A stretch of 39,651 bases of DNA from Clostridia bacterium (GCA_009619095.1 WJOT01000040.1:1-39651); one strand, 5' to 3'. Shown: positions 7,071 to 14,258, counted from the first letter of the stretch. Notes: generated by a model not told the origin, from the letters alone. A program made the numbers and translations.

Positions 7071-8675
7071 ATGAGTGTTTTCAAAGACCTCTTTAAATAT
7101 TCGTTAGTGTTTTTTTTAGCTTTAATAAGTTTATTATGTATTTCAACTTTGGCGCAAGCAACGACTTATTACGTAGCAAAAAATGGCAATGATAATAATC
7201 CTGGGACAGAAACAGCGCCATGGACAACTGTTGATAAGGCAGCAGATACAATGGTTGCTGGTGATACTGTCTATGTTAAACAAGGAGCTTATAGTGGATT
7301 TATGGTATCCAGAAGTGGAACTGCCGACAATTACATATCATATCTTGCCTACCCCGGAGATACTCCAATAATTGGTCAAATCTATTTTGGGAATGGAGCA
7401 AGCTATAATAGATTTGACGGCTTTGAGATTACAAATCCCTCTGGCGGAGGGGTACAGATGAACCATAACAATGACCATAATATAATATCAAATTGCCATA
7501 TTCATCATTGTAATCCAGGCGGAAGTGTTGGAGTTGACTTGAGTGGTGGCAGTGATTATAACATAGTAGAAGATTGTATTATTCATGATGTCTACTACGC
7601 TTTTCACACAAGTGAAAGTACCAATAGAGGAAATATTTTCCGCAGAAATGTATGTTACAGGATTTCTGATGATGGTTTTAATTTTTCTCCTTCTACCGAA
7701 GACACACAGGTTATTGATAACGTTATTTATGATGTGGGCTGGGATGGAAGCGGGGGAGCAGATGGAATCCACCTTTTTGATGATGGGACTGCAATTGTAA
7801 GGGGAAATTTGGTTTACCTTGACAGTGCTTCCACAGGTGGCGTCTTTTGGATCCATGGGGGAACAAATCACATTGTTGAAAATAACACATTTGTTGGTCT
7901 TCCTGGTTTCTCTGCTAGTTTTGGAGGGATAATCTGTGTTGAACTGGCTTCGAACGTTATTCTTAAAAATAATATTGGTTATTCAAGCAGTGCTTCAGTA
8001 GGTGTGGTCACGGGAATAAATTCTTCTACTAATGATGACTACAACGACTGGTATAATGCTGCTGATGCGTCAATGTGTGTGCGCTATGGAGGGGAATGGA
8101 AATCTGTTTCTGATTATCAGAGCGAAGATGGAAGGGGTTTGCATTGTGTTTCTCAAGACCCAAAATTTATAGATTTTGCAAACCGTGATTTTCATTTGCA
8201 AACAGATAGTCCTTGCATCGGTGCGGGGGAGAATGAAGTTGATATGGGAGCTTACGGGGCGGGAGAGCTTGACCCTGTTTACGAGGACCCGGCAGAACCG
8301 GACCCTGTTTACGAGGACCCAGCAGAACCTGGCTCTGCATCCGAGAATCCCGCAGAAACTGAATCCCATAGCGATGACGTGGCTGGAGTTCTCAATCAAC
8401 CCAATCCCTTCCGTGCGGGTAGAGAGAATACTTACATAAAATATAATCTAAATCAGCCTTCCAATGTAACAATTACAATCTACGACCTCCTCGGTCAAGA
8501 GGTCTGGCAGGAGAATTATCGCTCAGGAGAAAAAGGTGGTAAGGAAGCGAATACCGTTCCCTGGGACGGAAGGAATCTCTCTGGAAAAGTGGTGGCAAAT
8601 GGAGGTTATATCTGTCGCATCTGGGTGGAGAAAGAGAAGAGGCATATGTTAAGGAAGATTGCCGTTGCTAAATAG
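7071..8675 (+). CDS. Secreted parallel beta-helix protein with C-terminal FlgD-like Ig domain (copy 2)
   Basis: 534-aa paralogue of the protein at 3802: signal peptide ending STLAQA, TTYYVAKNGNDNNPGTE entry motif, an Asn/Gly-rich right-handed beta-helix, and a C-terminal Ig-like domain (NQPNPFRAG, IYDLLGQEVW, PWDGRNLSG, KIAVAK). Between helix and Ig domain it has a repeat linker (DPVYEDPAEP twice, then GSASENPAET) absent from copy 1. Start ATG 7071 aligns with the start of copy 1. It has a separate leader with a pho-box-like array and a c-di-GMP riboswitch, so it is regulated differently from copy 1. Localization is probably the cell surface or the extracellular matrix. Polysaccharide binding or cleavage is the likely role but is unproven. 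Confidence 0.87.
   Translation: MSVFKDLFKYSLVFFLALISLLCISTLAQATTYYVAKNGNDNNPGTETAPWTTVDKAADTMVAGDTVYVKQGAYSGFMVSRSGTADNYISYLAYPGDTPIIGQIYFGNGASYNRFDGFEITNPSGGGVQMNHNNDHNIISNCHIHHCNPGGSVGVDLSGGSDYNIVEDCIIHDVYYAFHTSESTNRGNIFRRNVCYRISDDGFNFSPSTEDTQVIDNVIYDVGWDGSGGADGIHLFDDGTAIVRGNLVYLDSASTGGVFWIHGGTNHIVENNTFVGLPGFSASFGGIICVELASNVILKNNIGYSSSASVGVVTGINSSTNDDYNDWYNAADASMCVRYGGEWKSVSDYQSEDGRGLHCVSQDPKFIDFANRDFHLQTDSPCIGAGENEVDMGAYGAGELDPVYEDPAEPDPVYEDPAEPGSASENPAETESHSDDVAGVLNQPNPFRAGRENTYIKYNLNQPSNVTITIYDLLGQEVWQENYRSGEKGGKEANTVPWDGRNLSGKVVANGGYICRIWVEKEKRHMLRKIAVAK
8271..8360 (+). repeat. Three in-frame 30-bp repeats in the linker of the beta-helix protein
   Basis: Three tandem 30-bp units (8271-8300, 8301-8330, 8331-8360). 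The first two differ at two bases and encode DPVYEDPAEP; the third is diverged and encodes GSASENPAET. The unit length is ten codons, so copy-number changes keep the reading frame. Confidence 0.9.
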
Positions 8676-8689
8676 AAGTAGGGAAAAGA

Positions 8690-9646
8690 ATGGAAAATAG
8701 GCCTTTTAGACTATTTGGAGTAGCTCCGATTCATCGGAGCGTTTTTCTTATTTCTGTGGTAATTCTTGGTCTACATTGCCAGGTTGCCACAGCAGATAAT
8801 TACTACGGAATGGCCAATGACTATTTACAGTATGGAGCAGGAGCAAAGTCTTTAGCAATGGGGGGAGCATATGTGGCACTGGCAAATGAGGCGAGCGCGC
8901 CTTATTGGAACCCTGCAGGCTTAACGCAGATTAATGAACATCAGTTCCTTGCTATGTATGCTCCCTTCTTCGAACAGACGAGTTATAACTTTCTTTCTTA
9001 TGTTCATCCCCTGGGAAGGCTGGGGACTTTAGCTATTTCCGATGTTCTCTTCCATTCCGGAGGGTATGAAGAAGTTGACGGTACCGGAGATGTGATTGGC
9101 ATAAATAAGTCGATATTGAAGAATGCAGTAATTATTTCTTATGCAAATAGAATTTATGGGCAGCTCTCCCTGGGAGCAAGTTTAAAACTGCTTCATGAGC
9201 GAGTGATGAAATATTCAGGGAATGGCCAGGGAATAGATTTGGGGATACTTTATCAGCCCTTAGACGAACTGAACATCGGGTTAGCCCTGCAAAATGTCTT
9301 ACAGCCAAAGGTGACTTTAAGAGATGAGCCCGATGTGTATGAGATGAATTTGAAAGGTGGTATGGCATTGAAGACATTCTCTAACCGTCTCACCCTGACT
9401 GCGGATATCAACAAGCTCGCTGATGAGAAGTTATACTTCTGTGCAGGAGTAGAGTTTTCTCCCTGGGAGGGGGCTACGTCCTCTTCTTTGAAAAGGATCG
9501 ATTTGAGGGCAGGAATTAACCATCTGCAAACCTTTACCTGTGGAATAGGATTGAAGATAAAAATTTTCACTGTGGATTATGCATTTAGTTCTCACGACCT
9601 GGGAAATCTCCACAAATTTGCCCTTACTTTTAGCTGGGGAAAATAG
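8690..9646 (+). CDS. PorV/PorQ-family outer-membrane barrel (copy 2)
   Basis: 318-aa paralogue of the protein at 5348, opening DNYYGMANDYLQYGAG after the signal peptide and carrying SLAMGGAYVALANEASAPYWNPAGL, the PorV signature. It ends after FALTFSWGK and lacks the Ig-like extension of copy 1. ATG 8690 follows GTAGGGAAAAGA, a serviceable ribosome-binding site, and lies 14 bases after the beta-helix gene, so the pair is one operon. The signal peptide contains ten extra residues (GVAPIHRSVF) produced by a 30-bp hairpin insertion absent from copy 1. PorV-like proteins are thought to act as shuttles or anchors for secreted proteins at the outer membrane; its partner is presumably the adjacent beta-helix protein. 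Confidence 0.85.
   Translation: MENRPFRLFGVAPIHRSVFLISVVILGLHCQVATADNYYGMANDYLQYGAGAKSLAMGGAYVALANEASAPYWNPAGLTQINEHQFLAMYAPFFEQTSYNFLSYVHPLGRLGTLAISDVLFHSGGYEEVDGTGDVIGINKSILKNAVIISYANRIYGQLSLGASLKLLHERVMKYSGNGQGIDLGILYQPLDELNIGLALQNVLQPKVTLRDEPDVYEMNLKGGMALKTFSNRLTLTADINKLADEKLYFCAGVEFSPWEGATSSSLKRIDLRAGINHLQTFTCGIGLKIKIFTVDYAFSSHDLGNLHKFALTFSWGK
8717..8746 (+). repeat. 30-bp hairpin element inserted in the PorV signal peptide
   Basis: GGAGTAGCTCCGATTCATCG continuing to 8746; GCTCCGA and TCGGAGC form a hairpin. Alignment with the paralogue at 5348 shows a clean 30-bp insertion here. A nearly identical copy lies on the minus strand at 31054-31081. Confidence 0.8.
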
Positions 9647-9679
9647 ATAGCGGGGGAACTGGAGCTGTTCAAAAAGACA

Positions 9680-9742
9680 ATGGAAGCTGCACTAATCCTT
9701 ATAATACTCCTTCTCATCGCTTTGTGCATGGTAGGAAAATAA
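9680..9742 (+). CDS. Possible 20-aa membrane microprotein
   Basis: A 20-codon frame starting ATG 9680 encodes a single hydrophobic stretch, MEAALILIILLLIALCMVGK. It follows the PorV gene by 33 bases and is closed by two terminators. The nearest GGAG is 15 bases upstream, so translation signals are weak. It may be a real small inner-membrane peptide or chance; homologues cannot be judged from sequence alone. Confidence 0.25.
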   Translation: MEAALILIILLLIALCMVGK

Positions 9743-9759
9743 AGAAATCCAGAGCCTCA

Positions 9760-9791
9760 ACTCAGGAATCGAAGCCCTGAGTAACTTTTAT
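9760..9791 (+). terminator. Intrinsic terminator-like hairpin
   Basis: ACTCAGG (9760-9766) pairs perfectly with CCTGAGT (9776-9782), followed by AACTTTTATTT. It would end the beta-helix/PorV transcript. Confidence 0.55.
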
Positions 9792-9809
9792 TTACAAAAA
9801 GATAGACAA

Positions 9810-9860
9810 AATCCCGAATCTGCTTGAAAAATCAAAGCGATTCGGGATTTCTTATTTTAT
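9810..9860 (+). terminator. Strong intrinsic terminator
   Basis: AATCCCGAATC (9810-9820) pairs with GATTCGGGATT (9839-9849), with an inner GCTT/AAGC pairing, followed by TTTCTTATTTT. It separates the secretion genes from the tRNA gene. Confidence 0.8.
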
Positions 9861-9892
9861 GTGGGAACTTATGACATTTTCCAAAAAAATTC

Positions 9893-9920
9893 TTGACGAA
9901 ACCTTGAAAGAAGGTATAAT
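9893..9920 (+). promoter_or_regulatory. Sigma-70-type promoter of the tRNA-Arg gene
   Basis: TTGACG (9893-9898), a 16-base spacer and TATAAT (9915-9920), about 63 bases before the tRNA. No gene other than the tRNA follows closely. Confidence 0.75.
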
Positions 9921-9983
9921 ATAAACAGGAAAATAAGCAGGTTACAAATGCATGTTTACGCCTGAAATAGAGAAGAAAGAGTC

Positions 9984-10060
9984 GCCCTCGTAGCTCAGTT
10001 GGATAGAGCAGCGGTTTCCTAAACCGTTTGTCGGGAGTTCGAATCCCCCCGGGGGCACCA
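9984..10060 (+). tRNA. tRNA-Arg (anticodon CCT)
   Basis: Acceptor stem GCCCTCG/CGGGGGC, D arm GCTC/GAGC, anticodon arm GCGGT-TTCCTAA-ACCGT with anticodon CCT, T arm GGGAG-TTCGAAT-CCCCC, and an encoded CCA end. The T stem has an A-C mismatch (10036 with 10046). Its 3' half is duplicated at 10861-10903. Confidence 0.93.
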
Positions 10061-10165
10061 ATTTTATTAGTTTTTTCTAAAGACAGGTTTTTCAGAATCC
10101 TTTACGGGACGATTTCGGGACTGTAGCAACGCACCGAACGTTACAAACAACGATGTAAAAAAGGC

Positions 10166-10194
10166 TTGACAATACACCAAAAATAGTGTATGCT
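10166..10194 (+). promoter_or_regulatory. Toxin-antitoxin promoter with operator palindrome in the spacer
   Basis: TTGACA (10166-10171), a 17-base spacer and TATGCT (10189-10194). Within it ATACAC (10172-10177) and GTGTAT (10186-10191) are a perfect inverted repeat with 8 bases between, a likely operator for the downstream XRE antitoxin. The predicted start of transcription lies at the ATG of the toxin, so the mRNA may be leaderless. Confidence 0.75.
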
Positions 10195-10570
10195 TAATAT
10201 GGAAGCTAAGCAGTACAAAGTAATCTTTTATTTAGATAAGCGGGGTAGATGCCCCACAGATGAGTTTTTAGACGGATTGCAAGTTAGAGTAAGAGCAAAG
10301 GTAGAAAAATGGATTGAAAAACTTGAAGAGGAGGGGCCAAATTTACCGAGGTCTTTTGCAGACATCGTAAAAGGTAAAATCCGGGAGCTTAGAATTGTTT
10401 TTGGTTCAAATTACTATCGTTTCTTGTATTTTTTCCTTGGCAAGATAATTGTTATCACTCATGGTTTCTTGAAGAAAACGGATAAAATTCCTGAGAGAGA
10501 GATTGAAAGAGCAGAACGGATAAGACATGATTTTTTACGAAGATATCTAGGAGGTGAGATTAAATTATGA
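10190..10570 (+). CDS. RelE/HigB-type (Gp49-like) mRNA interferase toxin
   Basis: A 126-aa protein of the phage Gp49-like/HigB family, expected to cleave ribosome-bound mRNA. Diagnostic elements are YKVIFYLDKRGRCPTDEFLDGL at the N-terminus, IRELRIVFGSNYYRFLYFF in the centre and the ITHGFLKKTDKIPEREIERAERI tail. ATG 10199 is the more likely start: ATG 10190 overlaps the -10 box, whereas 10199 coincides with the expected first transcribed base. The stop overlaps the antitoxin start by four bases (ATGA), the normal coupling in toxin-first HigBA operons. The gene lies between a tRNA-Arg and a duplicated tRNA 3' fragment, suggesting that it arrived by site-specific insertion. Confidence 0.88.
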   Translation: MLNMEAKQYKVIFYLDKRGRCPTDEFLDGLQVRVRAKVEKWIEKLEEEGPNLPRSFADIVKGKIRELRIVFGSNYYRFLYFFLGKIIVITHGFLKKTDKIPEREIERAERIRHDFLRRYLGGEIKL

Positions 10571-10851
10571 AAGGAGTGAGACGATTTAGAGACAGGTTGA
10601 AAAAGGATTTGAAGAATCCAGAATTTCGCAAGGCTTTTGAGGAAGAAGAAGTTTTTGCCTTCTTGGCCATTCAAATAGCTAAAATTAGACAAAAGAAAAA
10701 ATTAAGTCAGAAAGATTTGGCTAGAAGATTACATACTACACAACAAACGGTATCTCGATTAGAGAATCCTCATAACAAAAGCTTATCCTTAGGAACATTA
10801 ATCAAAGTTGCACATGAACTAGATAAACGAATTAAAGTGGAACTTGTTTAA
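10567..10851 (+). CDS. XRE-family antitoxin (HigA-like)
   Basis: 94-aa antitoxin with a helix-turn-helix of the lambda repressor type at residues ~50-90 (IRQKKKLSQKDLARRLHTTQQTVSRLEN). The N-terminal ~45 residues (RFRDRLKKDLKNPEFRKAFEEEE) would wrap the toxin. It should neutralise the toxin encoded just upstream and repress their shared promoter through the palindrome between the -35 and -10 boxes. Its start overlaps the toxin stop in ATGA. The gene ends ten bases before the duplicated tRNA 3' half. Confidence 0.9.
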   Translation: MKGVRRFRDRLKKDLKNPEFRKAFEEEEVFAFLAIQIAKIRQKKKLSQKDLARRLHTTQQTVSRLENPHNKSLSLGTLIKVAHELDKRIKVELV

Positions 10852-10860
10852 ATTTTTGGC

Positions 10861-10903
10861 CCTAAACCACGTGTCGGGAGTTCGAATCCCCCCGGGGGCA
10901 CCA
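10861..10903 (+). repeat. Duplicated tRNA-Arg 3' half (att-like direct repeat)
   Basis: Matches 10018-10060 of the tRNA at 40 of 43 positions. The last 31 bases, from GTCGGGAG through the CCA end, are identical, including the unusual T-stem mismatch. There is no 5' half, so it is not a functional tRNA. The two copies bracket an ~840-bp segment holding only the toxin-antitoxin pair. Confidence 0.88.
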
Positions 10904-10928
10904 GAAAAAATCATATTGGATACTATAG

Positions 10929-11585
10929 ATGATTGACCTTCACACACATTCCTTCTTTTCTGATGGTTCATTAATCCCTTCGGAACTCGTCTTTCGTGCC
11001 AAGAATAAGGGTTACGAAGCAATAGCTATTACCGACCATGTTGATATGTCTAATCTCAGTTTCGTAATTCCGCATATCGTTAAGGTCTCTTCAATTCTCA
11101 CTCTTGAGTATAAAATAGAGGTCCTTCCGGGTGCAGAACTGACCTATGTTCCTCCTAATTTAATTTCCCGGGTTGCTGAGGAATGTAGAGCGCTGGGAGC
11201 AAAAATTATTTTGGTGCACGGAGAAACTACAGTCGAATCTGTTCCTCCAGGCACAAACCGGGCTGCCTTATCCAGCATGATAGATATACTTTCCCATCCA
11301 GGAAAAATAAGTAGTGAAGAAGTAGACCTGGCAAAGGAGAAAAATGTACTTCTTGAGATTACCTCCCGCAAGGGACACTCTCTAACCAATCAACACGTGG
11401 GGAGTTTGGCGAAAAAGAGGGGAGCAAAGCTAATTTTTAATACTGATACGCATGAACCGGAAGACTTAATTACTGAACAACAGGCTTTGGAAGTGGTTAA
11501 CAAAGCAGGAATGGCGAAAGAAGATATGGAGCTTATGTTGGAAAACGCCAGGTCATTAATTGGTAAAGCACTTAAAGGAGCTTGA
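10929..11585 (+). CDS. PHP-domain phosphoesterase (histidinol-phosphatase-like)
   Basis: A 218-aa metal-dependent phosphoesterase of the PHP superfamily. The metal-binding motifs appear in the expected order: DLHTHS (residues 3-8), ITDHVDM, PGAELTY, LVHGET, LSHPG and FNTDTHEP. The family hydrolyses small phosphoesters such as histidinol phosphate or nucleotides; the substrate here is unknown. ATG 10929 is 25 bases after the partial tRNA and has no clear ribosome-binding site, so the inserted segment may have separated the gene from its original leader. Its stop abuts the start of the next gene, a TPR membrane protein, suggesting co-expression. Confidence 0.88.
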   Translation: MIDLHTHSFFSDGSLIPSELVFRAKNKGYEAIAITDHVDMSNLSFVIPHIVKVSSILTLEYKIEVLPGAELTYVPPNLISRVAEECRALGAKIILVHGETTVESVPPGTNRAALSSMIDILSHPGKISSEEVDLAKEKNVLLEITSRKGHSLTNQHVGSLAKKRGAKLIFNTDTHEPEDLITEQQALEVVNKAGMAKEDMELMLENARSLIGKALKGA

Positions 11586-12251
11586 ATGCCTCGTAGATGG
11601 GTAAAAGAAGAGCTTAAAAAAGACCGTTTGGTAAGTTGGGTAGAAAGGTCGGTTACCTGGGTCAATGAGAATAAGGAGAATGCTCTAATTGGCGGAATAG
11701 TTATCCTTGCTGTGGCTATTTTTATTCCCTTCTCCTTGTCTCGTCGTGCCAAGATGAATGAACAGGCATTTAGTCTTTTGGCGAGAGGACAACAGGAATA
11801 TTTTATGAATCAGCCGGATAAGGCTATCTCGTTTTATGACCAAGCGTTAAGACATTCCGGCTCAAAGGCTACTCCCTTAGTCTTTCTCTATAAAGGTAAT
11901 ACCCTCTATGAAATGGAGAAGTACAGCGAAGCTACCTCTATTTATAAAAGATATCTGGATAAATATGAAACCAGGAAGTTCACCCCTGAAGTCCTGCTAA
12001 GCCTGGGCAATAGTCTGGAACAGGAAGAAAAATTCGACGAAGCTAAGGAAACTTACCAGAAATTTCTGGACAGGTTTCCCCAGCATTACCTTTTGCCGGG
12101 AGTTTACCAGGGCATGGGAAGGTGCTATGAGAAACTGGGACAGAAAGATGAAGCAATTAAAATATACCAACAGATGTCCCATTTCTATTCTGGCAGGATA
12201 TGGCAGGATATGGCTGAGGCGAAAATAAAGGCATTGTCGCCTACGCCGTGA
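11586..12251 (+). CDS. Membrane-anchored TPR protein (YfgM/BamD-like architecture)
   Basis: 221-aa protein with a basic N-terminus, one membrane segment at residues ~34-51 (ALIGGIVILAVAIFIPFS), then about four tetratricopeptide repeats (for example AISFYDQALRH, ATSIYKRYLDKY, AKETYQKFLDRFP, AIKIYQQMSHFY). The topology is a single-pass anchor with TPRs in the periplasm, as in YfgM, a SecYEG-associated chaperone; sequence similarity is too generic to claim that role. It starts directly after the PHP gene with no gap, and a strong terminator follows, so the two genes end a transcription unit together. Confidence 0.8.
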   Translation: MPRRWVKEELKKDRLVSWVERSVTWVNENKENALIGGIVILAVAIFIPFSLSRRAKMNEQAFSLLARGQQEYFMNQPDKAISFYDQALRHSGSKATPLVFLYKGNTLYEMEKYSEATSIYKRYLDKYETRKFTPEVLLSLGNSLEQEEKFDEAKETYQKFLDRFPQHYLLPGVYQGMGRCYEKLGQKDEAIKIYQQMSHFYSGRIWQDMAEAKIKALSPTP

Positions 12252-12277
12252 ATTCAATATAAATTAGATTCTTTCAA

Positions 12278-12320
12278 GAGGGGAAGTCAAGTTTTTTCTT
12301 GACTTTTTCCTCTTTTTTTT
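12278..12320 (+). terminator. Strong intrinsic terminator
   Basis: GAGGGGAAGTCAAG (12278-12291) pairs with CTTGACTTTTTCCTC (12298-12312), followed by eight T residues. It ends the PHP/TPR transcript. Confidence 0.88.
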
Positions 12321-12345
12321 ATATGGTATGCTAAAATATAAGCAT

Positions 12346-12470
12346 CCCGATTCATCGGGACTGGAGTCCTCCCGAAAGGGAAGGTGGAGTGTCAAGCGAA
12401 AGCTTAACCCAGGGTGAAACTCTCGTTTCACACTCCAAAATTTAATTGCCTTGCTTTCGTAAGGACTCTA
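12346..12470 (+). repeat. Multi-hairpin structured intergenic element (copy A)
   Basis: A CCCGA/TCGGG hairpin is followed by a closed structure: CTGGAGTCC (12361-12369) pairs with GGACTCTA (12463-12470), enclosing TCCC-GAAA-GGGA, a branch TGGAGT/ACTCCA holding AAGC-GAAA-GCTT and GTGAAAC-TCTC-GTTTCAC, and CCTTGC-TTTC-GTAAGG. A shorter relative is at 17031-17087. It fills the leader of the barrel gene at 12496. Confidence 0.65.
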
Positions 12471-12495
12471 TCTGTATCTAGATAAGGAGAAAGTT

Positions 12496-13677
12496 TTGAA
12501 ACGAACCATTCTATTTCTTCTTATAGTTTCCATCCTTCAGATATCTCCTCAAGTTTGTCTGGCAGGCGTGAGAGTAGGAGAAGAAGTCAGGATAAGGTGG
12601 GTGCCGGTAAACAATGGAGACACCAGTTACATCTATCAACGGACGAGATTCTTGATAGAGGGAGTTTTAGCAGAGGGAGTTACCATTGGCCTAAAGTTAC
12701 AATCGAGAGGTTTCTGGGGTGTGGATACTTCCACAGTAACCATTGAGGGATTGACTCGCAAGAATATGCTGCCCTGGATCGAAAATGCCTATGTGAAAGT
12801 TGATGAATTTCTTGGACTTCCTTTATATTTAGCTTTTGGAAGACAACCTCTCCGATACGGAGATGGGCTATTGGTTGATGACAATGCCTCAGGTTACGAT
12901 GCCATTAAATTATCCGCCATTCTGCCCTGGCAGGTCGACTGCGAGCTAATGATGTTAAAACCTACAGAGTCAGACGGAGTTAGCCCTGATAACTGGAAAG
13001 AGAAGAACGCTTATGGACTATTTATTAAGAGAAGATGGAAAAGGATTACTCCCCAGATTTCCGGTTTCTGGCAGAGAGATCGAATTAGCGGTGTGGATAA
13101 GAACTTTCTGGGTTTCCATGTGAGCGGAAAACTGGGAAAGGAAGTGGATTATCGGGGTGGCATGATCTTACAATCGGGAAAAGGGGGAGGGAGAGATTAT
13201 AAAGGTTTAGCTTACATATTAGGTGGAAACTTTCAAGCTGATACCAGATTTGGTAAAGGCATTGTTGCCTGTGAATATCTCGTCGGCAGTGGAGAAGATG
13301 TCCTTGTCCCAACAGGAAAAGATGAAAATTTCCTTTCAGACTACGCCCACCTGTCAGAAGAAGAATATGGGGAATATTATATGGAAAATAGAAGCGAGGT
13401 CAGGAGTGGAGATCCTGATTATACAACTACTAACTTGAAGCTATTTAAGCTGGGGATATCCGTTTTTCCCCTCCCAGAATTAAAAACCGGACTTAACTAT
13501 TTCATCTACAATTCTCATACTCCTAAAGGCAAAATCGGAGATGAAGTGGACATCTTCGTTAAGTACTACTACTCAGCAAATCTTTCATTTCGCCTGGTGT
13601 ATGGTATCTTTATGGCGGGAGAGCTTGCTGAAGATGGTGCAGATAAAGTTCTGGGGGAGGTGATGGTAAAATTCTGA
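12496..13677 (+). CDS. Alginate-export-like outer-membrane porin
   Basis: 393-aa protein with a signal peptide ending VCLAG and alternating beta strands throughout, ending VMVKF with a C-terminal Phe typical of outer-membrane barrels. The stretch LPLYLAFGRQPLRYGDGLLVDD resembles the GRQ.L.YGD block of alginate-export (AlgE-like) proteins. It may export or take up an anionic polysaccharide. Translation starts at TTG 12496, placed six bases after AAGGAGA; no ATG fits. Gene spacing suggests a unit with the small barrel (13735) and the GH57 enzyme (14259). The link to the nucleotide-sugar dehydrogenase at the left edge is suggestive only. Confidence 0.7.
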   Translation: MKRTILFLLIVSILQISPQVCLAGVRVGEEVRIRWVPVNNGDTSYIYQRTRFLIEGVLAEGVTIGLKLQSRGFWGVDTSTVTIEGLTRKNMLPWIENAYVKVDEFLGLPLYLAFGRQPLRYGDGLLVDDNASGYDAIKLSAILPWQVDCELMMLKPTESDGVSPDNWKEKNAYGLFIKRRWKRITPQISGFWQRDRISGVDKNFLGFHVSGKLGKEVDYRGGMILQSGKGGGRDYKGLAYILGGNFQADTRFGKGIVACEYLVGSGEDVLVPTGKDENFLSDYAHLSEEEYGEYYMENRSEVRSGDPDYTTTNLKLFKLGISVFPLPELKTGLNYFIYNSHTPKGKIGDEVDIFVKYYYSANLSFRLVYGIFMAGELAEDGADKVLGEVMVKF

Positions 13678-13734
13678 TGCCCCACAGGGATAATCCTGTG
13701 GATAAAGGGAGGCAATTAAATCAAAGGAGGTAAA

Positions 13735-14253
13735 ATGAAAAAATTAGTAGTTGGCTTGGTAATGGTAAGTATTCTTTTCTGCTTGCCCCTTAAGGGGGAA
13801 GCGGTTAGTCTGAAGAAGAGATTAGGCGTGGGTTTTTCTGCTCTTTCACCTCTGGACGGTTGGTCCTTCAGGTATTGGTTGACTGAGAAATTTGCTGTGA
13901 ACCCGGTTATTAACTTCCGTCTGGAGACGGCCAACAGCGAATTTCTTCTGGGAGGAAGAGCAATCTATAAGGCAAAAGATGAGAAGAGCATGAATTTGTA
14001 TTTAGGGGGAGAAATTGGTGTAGACTTAAGACAGAATAGGGATGATAATTTTTCTATAGGTCCATTTGCCGGGGTGGAGTATTTTATGATGCAGCTTCCC
14101 AATTTGGGTCTGGGAGCGGAAATCGGTCTCTATTATCAAAGCGCTGCTTCAGCTTTCGCCACAACTTATGGCAGGGTTGTTGTGCATTACTACTTTGGTG
14201 GTTCGAAAAAGGCTAAAAAACCTGTTAAAAAACCTGCTAAAAAGAAAAAGTAG
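13735..14253 (+). CDS. Small outer-membrane beta-barrel protein with Lys-rich tail
   Basis: 172-aa secreted protein: signal peptide of ~23 residues (MKKLVVGLVMVSILFCLPLKGEA), then ~130 residues of short amphipathic strands (FRYWLTEKFAVNPVINFRLE, NLYLGGEIGVDL, VVVHYYFGG) typical of eight-stranded barrels. The ending KKAKKPVKKPAKKKK is unusual, because a barrel normally ends at an aromatic residue; the tail may bind polyanionic surface sugar or nucleic acid. The ribosome-binding site AAAGGAGG before ATG is excellent. The GH57 gene starts five bases after the stop. Function not recognised beyond the fold. Confidence 0.65.
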   Translation: MKKLVVGLVMVSILFCLPLKGEAVSLKKRLGVGFSALSPLDGWSFRYWLTEKFAVNPVINFRLETANSEFLLGGRAIYKAKDEKSMNLYLGGEIGVDLRQNRDDNFSIGPFAGVEYFMMQLPNLGLGAEIGLYYQSAASAFATTYGRVVVHYYFGGSKKAKKPVKKPAKKKK

Positions 14254-14258
14254 TAGGA

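Noticed and set aside
10819-11022. Minus-strand frame containing GGIRTPD
   Set aside because: It is the antisense translation of the duplicated tRNA 3' half, a well-known false gene signature, and it overlaps the PHP gene.
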